DNA of 64,000 nucleotides, taken from Rhizobium sp. BG4 (GTDB lineage Bacteria > Pseudomonadota > Alphaproteobacteria > Rhizobiales > Rhizobiaceae). The notes beneath the pieces were generated by a model, which saw nothing but the letters and a program-made list of their open reading frames with translations, searched no databases and was not told the origin of the DNA. Positions within the stretch are counted from its first letter, which is position 1, and every line of letters begins with the position of its first letter. Where the stretch lies: positions 682,001 through 746,000 of the forward strand of contig NZ_CP044126.1 of NCBI RefSeq assembly GCF_016864575.1. Reading direction: 5' to 3'. This document shows, in pieces, positions 24,880-36,583 of this stretch. Made by a program: the position numbers and the translations under genes.

Positions 24880-26051
24880 ATGAGCGCCGTTTCGAATGAT
24901 CAGTTCTTTGCCTCGGTTCCCGTCTTCGCGGAATTCGAAGGTGTGGCCAATACCGGCAATTACCGTCCCCTCCCCGAGGGCTGGATTCTCGCCCTTGCCG
25001 ATATCGTGGGATCGACGCAAGCGATCGAAGACGGCCGCTACAAGGACGTCAACATGGCCGGCGCCTCGGTCATCTCGGCCGTTCTGAACGCGGTCGGAAA
25101 GGGCGACTACCCCTTCGTCTTCGGTGGCGACGGCGCGCTGATTGCGCTTCCCGCCTCGCAGGAGGATGCCGCCCGGCAGGCGCTTGCCGCCGTCCAGGCC
25201 TGGGTGAAAGAAGATCTCGATCTGACGCTGCGCGCTGCCATCGTTCCGGTTGCCGATATCCGCAAGGAGGGTCTCGATGTCCGCGTGGCGCGCTACGCGG
25301 CGAGCCCCTATGTGACCTATGCGATGTTTGCCGGCGGCGGCAACAGCTGGGCCGAGCGGCAGATGAAGGACGGCAAGTATGCCATCGATCCTGCACCGCC
25401 GGGCACGCGCCCCGATCTTGAAGGCCTCTCCTGCCGCTGGAACCCGATTGCCGCCGAGAATGGCGAGATCGTTTCGATCATCGCCGTTCCCGGCGCAGCG
25501 GGCTCCGGCCCGGAATTCCAGTCGCTGGTCACCAAGATCGTGGCGATCTCCTCCGAACAGGGCCGTGGCGGCCATCCTGTACCGTTCGACGGACCGAAGC
25601 TTTCCTTCTCGATGAAAGGCATCGACCGCGAGGCGAAGGCGACCGCGCCCGGCCACAAGCTGCGCCAGAAGCTCATGATCATCATGCAGCTTGCCCTGAC
25701 GACGCTATTTTTCAGGCTCGGCATTCCCTTCGGCCCTTCGACGCCCGGCGCTACAAGCGGGATGTCGCTGGCAACTCCGATTTCCGCAAGTTCGACGACG
25801 GATTGAAGATGACGATCGATGTCGACCGGGCGCGGCTCGAGCGCATCGAGGCGCTGCTCGAGGACGCGCAGCGGAACGGCATCGCCCGCTACGGCCTGCA
25901 CCGGCAGGAATCGGCGCTGATGACCTGCTTCGTGCCGACCCCACTGTCGCGCGACCACATGCATTTCATCGATGGCGCCAGCGGCGGTTATGCCGTCGCC
26001 GCCAGCAAGCTGACCGGCAAGAAGCTCGGCGCGGTCAGCGTCACGCCTTGA
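24880..26051 (+). pseudogene. DUF3095 adenylate-cyclase-like protein, frameshifted as given
   Basis: DUF3095 proteins are cyclase-like. Here WILALADIVGSTQAIEDGRY and PFVFGGDGALIALP resemble the two metal-binding aspartate motifs of class III cyclases. The frame breaks at CCC 25734-25736; adding a C turns LGIPFGPST into LGIPFGPFDARRYKRDV and continues through SDFRKFDDGLKMTIDVDRA to a stop at 26049-26051. Corrected length is about 390 residues, normal for the family. The gene runs into the 3' end of the convergent UDP-sugar dehydrogenase gene by 11 bp. Catalytic activity is unproven for the family. Confidence 0.8.
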
Positions 26052-27381
26052 TGATGTGATCGCCGGTGAGGCCAAGGCGCGTGAAGACGTTGCGGGTATC
26101 GACGATCAGCGGTGCGTGCTTTGAAAGCGCTGCGTAATCGACCGCATCGTGATCGGTGGCGATCAGGACGGCATCGTAATTTGCCAGCGTAGCGGCGCTG
26201 ATCTCGACCGACTTGCGGCCCTTGAGCGCCTGATATTCGCGCGTCGGCGGAATTTCTGAAACGAAGGGATCGCTGTAATCGGCCTTGCCGCCGCGCTCCT
26301 CGATGATCTCGATCAGCCGCAGCGATGGGCTCTCGCGGATATCGGCGACGTTCTTCTTGTAGGCGAGGCCGAGCACCAGCACCTTGCTGCGGCTCAGCGC
26401 CTTGCCGGCCCGGATGTCGAGCGCTTCGGCAAGCTTGCCGACTACATAGCGCGGCATCGCCGAATTGATCTCACCGGCAAGCTCGATGAAGCGCGTCGGC
26501 AATTCGTATTCGCGGGATTTCCAGGTGAGATAAAAGGGATCGATCGGAATGCAGTGTCCCCCGAGACCGGGGCCGGGATAGAAGGGCATGTAGCCGAAGG
26601 GCTTGGTCTTCGCCGCATCGATCACTTCCCAGACGTCGATGCCCATGGCCGCATAGACGGTCTTCAGTTCGTTGACGAGGGCGATATTGACCGAACGGAA
26701 GATGTTCTCGGTGAGCTTCACGGCTTCAGCCGTGGCGTTCGACGACACAGGCACCACCGTCTTGACGGCCGCGCTGTAGAAATCCGTCATCAGCTCCAGC
26801 GCATCGGGACCATCACCAGCGACGACCTTCGGGATGGTCGCCGTGTTGTAATGCTGGTTGCCCGGATCCTCGCGCTCCGGCGAAAAGCCGATGAAGAAAT
26901 CGGTGCCAGACTTCAGGCCGGTCTTCTCCAGGATGACCTTGACGACATCGTCGGTCGTGCCGGGGTAGGTGGTCGATTCCAGCACGACGAGCTGGCCGGG
27001 GCGCAGATGCTCGGCGATCGCCCGCGAGGTCGCTTCGACATAAGAGAGGTCGGGATCGCGATGTTTGGTCAACGGCGTCGGCACGCAGATGACGATGACG
27101 TCGCACTGCTTCAGCCCGGCAAACTCGGTCGTCGCGCCAAACCGGCCGGCGGTAATCTCCGCACTCAGCGCCTCGTCAGTGACCGCGTCGATATAGGATT
27201 TGCGCGCATCGAGGGCGACGATCTTCTTCGGATCGATGTCGAAACCGGTGACCGGGAAGCCGCTGCGGGCAATCGCCATGGCAAGCGGCAGGCCGACATA
27301 GCCGAGGCCGATGATGCCGGCGCGGGCGGTGCGGTCTTTGATCTTTGCGGAAAGGGCGATTGAAGTCTGCGAGCTGGCCAA
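26041..27381 (-). CDS. UDP-N-acetylglucosamine/UDP-glucose 6-dehydrogenase family (WbpA-like)
   Basis: 446-residue nucleotide-sugar dehydrogenase that oxidises C6 of a UDP-sugar to a uronic acid with two NAD+. N-terminal GIIGLGYVGLPLAMAIA, VPTPLTKHRDPDLSYV, the TTYPGTT loop, the catalytic Cys in PGPGLGGHCIPIDP and the C-terminal VLVLGLAYKKNVADIRESP are all present. The sequence is closer to the WbpA/WecC group than to UDP-glucose dehydrogenase. Start is TTG at 27381 with GAAGAG upstream. It would supply a uronic acid for surface polysaccharide. Confidence 0.88.
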   Translation of the reverse strand: MASSQTSIALSAKIKDRTARAGIIGLGYVGLPLAMAIARSGFPVTGFDIDPKKIVALDARKSYIDAVTDEALSAEITAGRFGATTEFAGLKQCDVIVICVPTPLTKHRDPDLSYVEATSRAIAEHLRPGQLVVLESTTYPGTTDDVVKVILEKTGLKSGTDFFIGFSPEREDPGNQHYNTATIPKVVAGDGPDALELMTDFYSAAVKTVVPVSSNATAEAVKLTENIFRSVNIALVNELKTVYAAMGIDVWEVIDAAKTKPFGYMPFYPGPGLGGHCIPIDPFYLTWKSREYELPTRFIELAGEINSAMPRYVVGKLAEALDIRAGKALSRSKVLVLGLAYKKNVADIRESPSLRLIEIIEERGGKADYSDPFVSEIPPTREYQALKGRKSVEISAATLANYDAVLIATDHDAVDYAALSKHAPLIVDTRNVFTRLGLTGDHIIKA

Positions 27382-27823
27382 GACGGGTCTCTTCGAAAGA
27401 GGAAAGTCCTCGTGAGATAATGCAAGATCGCGAGGATTTAAACCCGCCTTGGCGCTGACGCATCGGTGAAGCGATCGTGATCGATTTTGCCCGATAGCCG
27501 CCTCAATCGCCCGGCTACTGGCGCTGACTGTGGCCGAAATGACTCGCTTGGCGCAGACATCGAAACCGAAGGCAGAAAATTATCCGGATAGCATTGTTTC
27601 GGATCGATCATATGCCTATTTGAATAGGATAATGAACCACCAGAAAGGACATCCGTCCTCGCTCTTTTCGGGCTCTGAAAGGTAGGTTTGCCGGGTCTTC
27701 GGCAGATCGTTGACACAATAATACCGCTCGTCCATCTTGACCCCCGCCCTGCGCGCGACCGTGCTGCAGGCAGGTTTTTCGTCGCTTCGGGAATGGACGT
27801 GCTTGATGAGGATAATACCAAAG
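27382..27823. other. 442-bp divergent intergenic region
   Basis: Promoter region between the UDP-sugar dehydrogenase (minus) and the class III cyclase (plus). The only structure noticed is a short palindrome, CCTATTTGAATAGG, at 27615-27628. ORFs across the segment have no family-like sequence. No RNA gene recognised. Confidence 0.5.
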
Positions 27824-29167
27824 ATGAGCACGATCGAATCCAGCGTGTCCTCGATTCTTCTGGACCGCGTCGCTGAATGGCTGACGAATTCGTCGCTGGC
27901 CGGGGACGATCTGGAAAATATCGTTCGCGGTTTCTGCGAGCGCATTGCTGCTGCCGGTCTGCCGATCGCCCGCGTCCACCTGACCTTTTCGATGCTGCAT
28001 CCGCTCTATGACGCGCTGAGCTTTACCTGGCGGCGCGCCAGCGGCGTGACGATCGAGGGCTACCGGCATTCGGCCGGGGCCAAGCCGGATCGCTTCCTGC
28101 AGAGCCCCTACTATTACCTGCTGGACAACAACCTGCAGCACATCCGCCGCCGGATGAGCCAGGAAGGACCGGCGGAATTTCCGATCTTCGACGACCTGCG
28201 CAAGGAAAAGATCACCGACTACCTCGCCTTCGTGCAGCCTTTCGGCGACGGTTCGGTCCAGGGCATGATGGGTTCGTGGTCGACGGACTCGCATTCCGGC
28301 TTTTCCGACGATATGATCGAGGCGCTGCTGCGCATGCAGAACCACCTGGCGGTCGCTGCCAAGATGGCCGTGCTCGGCAAGCTCGCCAACAACATGCTGA
28401 CGACCTATCTCGGCGGCGATGCCGGCAAGCGCGTGCTGAACGGCCAGATCCGCCGCGGCGACGGCGAGACGATCCGCGCCGCCCTCGTCATGGGCGACAT
28501 GCGCCAGTCGACGATGTTTGCCGAGAAGGAAGGCCGTCAGGCCTATATCGACACGCTGAACGAGTTTTTCGACGCGATCGCGGCACCGTTCAACCGCAAT
28601 GGCGGCGAGATCCTGAGCTTCCTCGGCGATGGCTTCCTCGCCGTCTATCCGTGCGGCCGCCACAAGGATCCGTCGAAGATCGCCACGCAGGCCGCTCTCT
28701 CGGCCGTCCACCAGGCGCAGACCCGCGTCGCCGAACTGAACGGCGAGCGCGCCGAAAAGGGCCTGAACGCCATCCGCTACGGCATCGGCCTGCATATCGG
28801 CAATGTCATGTTCGGCAATGTCGGCCTCAAGGACCGGTTGACCTTCTCGGCCTTCGGCTCTGCGGTCAACGAAGTGCAGCGCCTGCAGTCGCTGACCAAG
28901 AAATACAATCGCGAAGTGGTCGCGAGCCAGGCCTTCGCCGGCTATTGCGGCGGCGAGTGGACGACGCTCGGCGAGGAAAAGCTGCGCGGCATCCGCCAGA
29001 AGGTCACGGTGCTGCAGCCGCGCATCACGCCGCCGGCGCTGCCCGATGGCGCAAGCTTCCCGGAGGTCGCCCAGAACGGGCTGTCCGAGGCCGAACAGGT
29101 CATCCTGCTTCACCGCGACGCGAAGAAGCAGGAGAAGCGTCCGATGGTTGAGAGGTTCGTTCAGTAA
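27824..29167 (+). CDS. class III adenylate/guanylate cyclase-domain protein with altered specificity residues
   Basis: 447 residues, apparently soluble. The N-terminal 210 residues form an unrecognised sensor-like region (YYYLLDNNLQHIRRR, FPIFDDLRKEKITDYLAF). The cyclase domain starts near 215: metal aspartates in VMGDMRQST and SFLGDGFLAVYP, and the Asn349/Arg353 pair in AVNEVQRLQ. The two residues that read adenine are changed: the Lys before the GDG loop is Ser265, and the Asp before the VN motif is Ser346. It may therefore use another nucleotide or be inactive. Start taken at 27824 (MSTIESS); the frame is open 29 codons upstream. The Shine-Dalgarno site is weak. Confidence 0.8.
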   Translation: MSTIESSVSSILLDRVAEWLTNSSLAGDDLENIVRGFCERIAAAGLPIARVHLTFSMLHPLYDALSFTWRRASGVTIEGYRHSAGAKPDRFLQSPYYYLLDNNLQHIRRRMSQEGPAEFPIFDDLRKEKITDYLAFVQPFGDGSVQGMMGSWSTDSHSGFSDDMIEALLRMQNHLAVAAKMAVLGKLANNMLTTYLGGDAGKRVLNGQIRRGDGETIRAALVMGDMRQSTMFAEKEGRQAYIDTLNEFFDAIAAPFNRNGGEILSFLGDGFLAVYPCGRHKDPSKIATQAALSAVHQAQTRVAELNGERAEKGLNAIRYGIGLHIGNVMFGNVGLKDRLTFSAFGSAVNEVQRLQSLTKKYNREVVASQAFAGYCGGEWTTLGEEKLRGIRQKVTVLQPRITPPALPDGASFPEVAQNGLSEAEQVILLHRDAKKQEKRPMVERFVQ

Positions 29168-29312
29168 GGCGAACCTGAAACATCGGATTATCCTTGAAAA
29201 TCAGCAGGAACGCGCCAGTTTTCCCCAGCCTGTCATAAACTGGACACCCCGCCTGCGGTACGATAGTGTGCCTTAACGGGAACAGACTAAAAGACTGGGG
29301 AATATCATTGGT

Positions 29313-31201
<1,889 letters not shown>

Positions 31202-31208
<7 letters not shown>

Positions 31209-33115
31209 CGCGGCGCACTTTCCTCGGCGGCATGATCGGCGCGACGGTTGCGCCGGGCCTCGTTCGCGCCGCCTCCGATGATCGCGACATCGAGCCGGAA
31301 TTCCTGCGCGACCTGCTGCGCGCCGACGCCATTCCGCCGATGCCGCAACGTCTGCCGAAGCATCCGCGCATCGTCAACATGAAGGAAGCAGGGCTGACGC
31401 CCGGCACCTATGGCGGCAATGTACGCACGATCATCGGCGGCCCGCGCGACGTTCGCTACATGACCGTCTACGGCTATTCGCGGCTGATCGGCTACGACAA
31501 GCATCTGCAGTTCCAACCCGATATCCTGGGTGGCTATACGAGCGAAGAAGACCGCATCTTCACGTTCCACCTGCGCGAGGGCCACAAGTGGTCGGATGGC
31601 AAGCCGTTTACGGTCGATGACTTCCGCTACTGGTGGGAAGACATCATCCTCAACAAGGAAGCGACGCCGGGCGGCGGCGCGCTCGAGCTGCGTCCGCATG
31701 GCGACCTGCCAAAGTTCGAGGTGCTCGATGAGCTCATCGTCCGCTACACCTGGGAAAAGCCGAACCCGACCTTCCTGCCGGCACTCGCAGGCCCGCTGCC
31801 GCTCGTCATCTTCGGGCCGGCGCACTACCTGAAGCAGTTCCACAAGAAGTATCAGGACGATTTCCGCCTATCGGCGCTGATGAAGGAAAACCGGGTCAAG
31901 AAGTGGGCCGACCTGCACATCAAGATGTCGCGCGCCTCGCGCCCTGAAAATCCAGATCTGCCGACGCTCGATCCCTGGAAGGTGATGACCAAGCCGCCGG
32001 CCGACCAGTTCATCTTCGACCGCAATGCCTTCTTCCACCGCGTCGACGAAAACGGCGTGCAGCTGCCCTATATCGACCGCTTTATCCTGAACGTCAGCTC
32101 GTCCTCGATCATCGCCGCCAAGGCGGGTGCCGGCGAATCCGACCTGCAGGCGACCGGTATCGACTTCAACGACTATACCTTCCTGAAGGAAGCCGAGCAG
32201 CGTTTCCCGGTGAAGGTCAATCTCTGGAAGCAGGCGCGCGGCTCGCGCCTTGCGCTGCTGCCCAATCTCAACTGTGCCGACGATGTCTGGCGCAATCTGT
32301 TCCGCGATGTCCGTTTCCGCCGTGCGCTGTCGATGGCAATCGATCGCCACGAGATCAATATGGTCGCCTTCTACGGGCTCGGCACACCGAGCGCAGATAC
32401 CGTTTTGCCGGACAGCCCGCTCTTCAAGCAGGAGTATGCGGACGCCTATATCCAGCACGACGTGGATCAGGCCAACAAGCTGCTCGACGATCTGGGTCTT
32501 GCAAATCGCGACGACGAGGATATCCGCCTGCTGCCGGACGGCCGGCGCGCCGAGATCACCGTCGAAACACCCGGCGAAAGCACGCTCGATACCGACGTGC
32601 TGGAGCTGGTGCGCGATCACTTCCGCACCATCGGCATTGCGCTCTATACCCGCACCTCGCAGCGCGACATCTTCCGCAACCGCGCCATGAGCGGCTCGAT
32701 CATGATGGCGATCTGGTTCGGCATCGAAAACGGCGTGCCGACGGCCGATATGGCCCCGACCCAGTTGGCGCCAACCGCCGACGACCAGCTGCAATGGCCG
32801 ATCTGGGGCATGTATTATCTCTCCGCCGGACAGGAAGGCAAAGCGCCCGACATTCCTGAAGTCGTCGATCTCGTCGATCTCCTGAACCAATGGGGTGCAA
32901 CTGCCGACTTCACGGAGCGCGAGGCGATCTGGCACAAGATGCTGGCGCTCTATACCCAGCAGGTCTACTCGATCGGCCTGATCAACGGCGCGCTGCAGCC
33001 GATCCTGATCTCCAAGAAGATGCAGAACGTGCCGGAGCGCGCGCTCTACGGCTTCGACCCGACCTCCTTCCTCGGCATCTACATGCCCGATGCATTCTGG
33101 CTGAAGGAGACGTGA
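31202..33115 (+). CDS. ABC transporter substrate-binding protein, family 5, Tat-exported
   Basis: 637-residue SBP_bac_5 (DppA/OppA-like) periplasmic receptor. The N-terminus MVTRRTFLGGMIGATVAPGL has a twin-arginine motif (RRTFLGG), so export is probably through Tat. The core shows YTSEEDRIFTFHLREGHKWS, DGKPFTVDDFRYWW and FRRALSMAIDRHEIN, all typical of the family. Longer than most OppA proteins. The ligand is unknown; such receptors take peptides, opines, sugars or murein fragments. Confidence 0.88.
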
Positions 33116-33116
33116 G

Positions 33117-34115
33117 ATGCTGAGATATATTCTCTGGCGCATCGCCGCCATGGTGCCGACGCTCTTCGTCATCTCCGCGCTGGTCTTCACCATTATCGAA
33201 CTGCCGCCGGGCGACTTCTTCGAAAGCCAGATCGCCGAACTGCGCGCCCAGGGCGAGACCGCCAACCTGCAGGAAATCGAGGAACTCCGGAAGCAGTACG
33301 GCTTCGACAAGCCGGAGATCGTTCGCTACTTCTACTGGGTCGGCGGCATGCTGCACGGCGACTTCGGCTATTCGTTCGAATACCAGCTTCCGGTCTCCGA
33401 AGTGGTCGGCGACCGCCTGTGGCTGACGATCCTGGTTTCCTTCACGACGATCCTCGTCACGTGGCTGATCGCCTTCCCGATCGGCATCTACTCGGCCACG
33501 CATCAGTATAGCTGGGGCGACTACGGGCTAACCTTTTTCGGCCTGCTCGGTATCGCCATTCCAAACTTCATGCTGGCGCTGATCCTGATGTATTTCGCCA
33601 ATGTCTGGTTCGGGCTGTCGATCGGCCACCTGATGGACCAGCAATATCTGAACGAGCCGATGAGCTGGGAGAAGGCGAAGTCGATCCTCGCGCATCTCTG
33701 GATCCCCGTCATCATCGTCGGCACTGCCGGAACCGCGGGCATGATCCGCCGCCTGCGCGCCAATCTGCTCGATGAAATGCAGAAGCAGTATGTGACGACG
33801 GCGCGCGCCAAGGGCCTGCACCCGACCCGAGCGCTGATCAAATATCCGCTGCGCATGGCGCTGAACTTCTTCGTCGCCGATATCGGATCGATCCTGCCAT
33901 CGATCATCTCGGGTGCCGAAATCGTCGCGATCGTGCTGTCGCTGGAGACGACCGGGCCGATGCTGGTCAAGGCGCTGCAAAGCCAGGACATGTATCTCGC
34001 CGGTTCGTTCCTGATGTTCCTCGCGTTCCTGAACGTCATCGGCGTGCTGATCTCGGATATCGCGCTCGGCTTCCTCGATCCCCGCATCCGCTTGCAAGGC
34101 AGGAGCACCAAATAA
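33117..34115 (+). CDS. peptide-type ABC transporter permease (DppB-like)
   Basis: 332 residues. N-terminal MLRYILWRIAAMVPTLFVIS, then HGDFGYSFEYQLPVSEVV and the EAA coupling loop QYVTTARAKGLHPTRALIKY near the C-terminal third; about six transmembrane helices. It starts 1 bp after the receptor gene stop and overlaps the next permease start (TAATG). Confidence 0.9.
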   Translation: MLRYILWRIAAMVPTLFVISALVFTIIELPPGDFFESQIAELRAQGETANLQEIEELRKQYGFDKPEIVRYFYWVGGMLHGDFGYSFEYQLPVSEVVGDRLWLTILVSFTTILVTWLIAFPIGIYSATHQYSWGDYGLTFFGLLGIAIPNFMLALILMYFANVWFGLSIGHLMDQQYLNEPMSWEKAKSILAHLWIPVIIVGTAGTAGMIRRLRANLLDEMQKQYVTTARAKGLHPTRALIKYPLRMALNFFVADIGSILPSIISGAEIVAIVLSLETTGPMLVKALQSQDMYLAGSFLMFLAFLNVIGVLISDIALGFLDPRIRLQGRSTK

Positions 34116-35287
34116 TGTCGCCCTTGCCGCCGCCCGGTGCGCCCCTGGAGCATTTTGTCTCGACCACGCCGTTCGATCCGCATGCGCAGGAGACGATGAC
34201 CTCTGCGCAGTCGCGCATTCACCTTGCTTCGCAGAAGCAGCTGATGTGGTGGAAGTTCAAGCAGCACCGGCTGGCACTGGTCTCCGGCATCTTCCTCGCA
34301 TTCGTCTATTTCGCGATCCTGATCGTTGAATTCCTGGCGCCCTACGGACTGCATAGCCGCAATGTCGATTACATTCATTCGCCGCCGCAGCGGGTGCATT
34401 TCTTCGACAAGGGCGAGTTCGTCGGCCCGTTCGTCTATGGCCGCTCGATGCAGCTCGATATCGATACGCTGCGCCGCATCTATACCGAGAAGCCCAACGA
34501 TATTCAGCCGATCCGCTTCTTTTGCCGCGGCGATGCCTATCGTTTCTGGGGTCTGGTGGATTCCAACCTGCACCTCGTCTGCCCGGCCGAAGGCGGCCAG
34601 ATGTATCTGCTCGGCACCGACCGTCTCGGCCGCGACGTGCTCTCGCGCATCCTCTACGGCGCCCGTATCTCGCTGACCATCGGCCTGATCGGCATCACCA
34701 TCAGCTTCGTGCTCGGTATCGTCATCGGCGGTCTGGCCGGCTATCGCGGCGGTGTCTTCGACCTCATCGTCCAGCGCATGATCGAGGTGCTGCAATCGCT
34801 GCCGAGCCTGCCGCTCTGGATGGCGCTCGCCGCCATCATGCCGGTGACCTGGAGCCCGATCGTCATCTATTTCGGCATCACGGTCATTCTCGGCATCATC
34901 GACTGGACGGGACTGGCGCGCGCCGTCCGATCCAAGCTTCTGGCGCTGCGCGAGGAAGATTATGTGCAGGCGGCGCAGCTGATGGGCGCCAGCACCCCGC
35001 GCATCATCGGCCGCCATCTGGTGCCCGGTTTCATGTCGCATCTCATTGCGTCGGCTACCATTTCCATTCCCGGCATGATCCTCGGCGAGACGGCCCTGTC
35101 CTTCCTCGGCCTCGGTCTGCGCCCGCCGATCACCAGCTGGGGCATCTTGCTCACGGAAGCAAAAAGCGTAAGTGTGATTGCCTTCTACCCTTGGCTGCTT
35201 TTTCCGATTATTCCGGTGGTTCTCGTCATTTTAGCCTTCAACTTTCTGGGAGACGGCTTGCGCGATGCAGCAGACCCCTACAAATAA
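34115..35287 (+). CDS. peptide-type ABC transporter permease (DppC-like)
   Basis: 390 residues, longer than usual because of an N-terminal cytoplasmic extension and a periplasmic loop (about residues 80-165) between helix 1 and the core. The core has YLLGTDRLGRDVLSRILYGA and the coupling loop EEDYVQAAQLMGASTPRIIG, then LSFLGLGLRPPITSWG. Last gene of the importer operon; an 87-bp gap separates it from the glycosyltransferase genes, so readthrough is possible. Confidence 0.9.
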   Translation: MSPLPPPGAPLEHFVSTTPFDPHAQETMTSAQSRIHLASQKQLMWWKFKQHRLALVSGIFLAFVYFAILIVEFLAPYGLHSRNVDYIHSPPQRVHFFDKGEFVGPFVYGRSMQLDIDTLRRIYTEKPNDIQPIRFFCRGDAYRFWGLVDSNLHLVCPAEGGQMYLLGTDRLGRDVLSRILYGARISLTIGLIGITISFVLGIVIGGLAGYRGGVFDLIVQRMIEVLQSLPSLPLWMALAAIMPVTWSPIVIYFGITVILGIIDWTGLARAVRSKLLALREEDYVQAAQLMGASTPRIIGRHLVPGFMSHLIASATISIPGMILGETALSFLGLGLRPPITSWGILLTEAKSVSVIAFYPWLLFPIIPVVLVILAFNFLGDGLRDAADPYK

Positions 35288-35374
35288 CAGGGCGCCCGGC
35301 GGCTGTCTGATCCGCTGTCGCGCGGCCTCCGGAAAGCGGGGGCGATAATGTCGTTCGCCCCAGAGGTATTGCCC

Positions 35375-36583
35375 ATGGCCAGACGTGTCGAAGACGCGCG
35401 CATCCTGATGTACAGCCACGATACGTTCGGTCTCGGCCACCTGCGCCGCTGCCGGACCATCGCCCATGCGCTGGTCGAGGATTATCGCGGCCTGAACATC
35501 CTGATCATCTCCGGCGCTACGATCGCCGGCGCCTTCGATTACCGCGCCCGCGTCGATTTTGTGAAGATCCCGAGCGTCATCAAGCTTCGCAACGGCGAAT
35601 ATACGTCGATGGCGAGCCATATTGATCTTCAGGATACGCTGAAGATGCGCGAATCGAGCATCCGCCACACGGCGGAAACCTTCCAGCCGGATATCTTCAT
35701 CGTTGACAAGGAGCCCATGGGCCTGAAGGGCGAAGTCGAGGATACGCTCGCCTATCTCAAGGCCCGCGGCACGACGCTAGTGCTTGGCCTGCGCGAAATC
35801 ATGGACGCCCCGCATCTGCTCGACGCCGAGTGGAAGCGCAACGGCATCATGCAGAAGATCGATCAGTATTACGACAGCGTCTGGGTCTATGGCCCGCCGG
35901 ATTTCTACGACCCGCTCGTTGGTCTCGACGTTCCCGCCAATGTCCGCCGCAAGATGGATTTCGTCGGCTTCCTGCAGCGCAGCGTCTCCAAGAGCAAGAA
36001 GTCGCTGAACACGCCGAAGGACAACTATATCCTGGTGACCACCGGCGGTGGCGGCGATGGCTCAGATCTCGTCCATGACGTGATGAACGCCTACGAACAG
36101 GACCAGACGCTGCAGCAGAAGGCGCTCGTCGTCCTCGGCCCCTATATGCCCGCGGCGGAACGCACCAAGCTCGTCAAGAAGGGCGAGAAGATCGCGGCGA
36201 TCGAGGTCATCGAGTTCGACAATCACATGGAAGAACTGATCGCCGGGGCAACCGCTGTCGTCGCCATGGGCGGCTACAATACCTATTGCGAGATTCTCTC
36301 GTTCGACAAGCCGGCGCTGATCGTGCCGCGCGTCAAGCCGCGCGAAGAGCAGCTGCTGCGCGCCCAGCGCGCCAGCGAACTCGGCCTCGTCGATATGCTG
36401 CTGCCGGACCAGTCAGCCAATCCGGCTGTGATGGCTGAGGCGCTGAAGCGCCTTCCGAGCCGCCTGCCGCCGTCGAAAAGCGGCTGCAACATGCGCCTCG
36501 AAGGCCTTGATCATATCTCGGAGACAGTCGGCCACTGGCTCGACAACCGCGGCGGCCACCTTTCCCTCGTCGGCGCAGAGTGA
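35375..36583 (+). CDS. MurG-like (GT28-type) glycosyltransferase
   Basis: About 402 residues from the ATG at 35375 (AGAGG 8 bp upstream); an ATG nine codons earlier is also possible. N-terminal MYSHDTFGLGHLRRCRTIAH is a GT-B glycine-rich acceptor-side loop, and the C-terminal half has LVTTGGGGDGSDLVHDVM and AVVAMGGYNTYCEILSFDKP, the nucleotide-sugar binding motif of MurG/GT28 enzymes. No signal peptide or membrane helix. Its stop overlaps a GTG start of the next glycosyltransferase (GTGA). Donor and acceptor unknown. It is related in layout to the gene at 37839. Confidence 0.82.
   Translation: MARRVEDARILMYSHDTFGLGHLRRCRTIAHALVEDYRGLNILIISGATIAGAFDYRARVDFVKIPSVIKLRNGEYTSMASHIDLQDTLKMRESSIRHTAETFQPDIFIVDKEPMGLKGEVEDTLAYLKARGTTLVLGLREIMDAPHLLDAEWKRNGIMQKIDQYYDSVWVYGPPDFYDPLVGLDVPANVRRKMDFVGFLQRSVSKSKKSLNTPKDNYILVTTGGGGDGSDLVHDVMNAYEQDQTLQQKALVVLGPYMPAAERTKLVKKGEKIAAIEVIEFDNHMEELIAGATAVVAMGGYNTYCEILSFDKPALIVPRVKPREEQLLRAQRASELGLVDMLLPDQSANPAVMAEALKRLPSRLPPSKSGCNMRLEGLDHISETVGHWLDNRGGHLSLVGAE

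Noticed and set aside
27615..27628. CCTATTTGAATAGG palindrome as an operator
   Set aside because: Six-base arms in AT-rich spacer are not rare enough to claim, and no regulator gene is adjacent.
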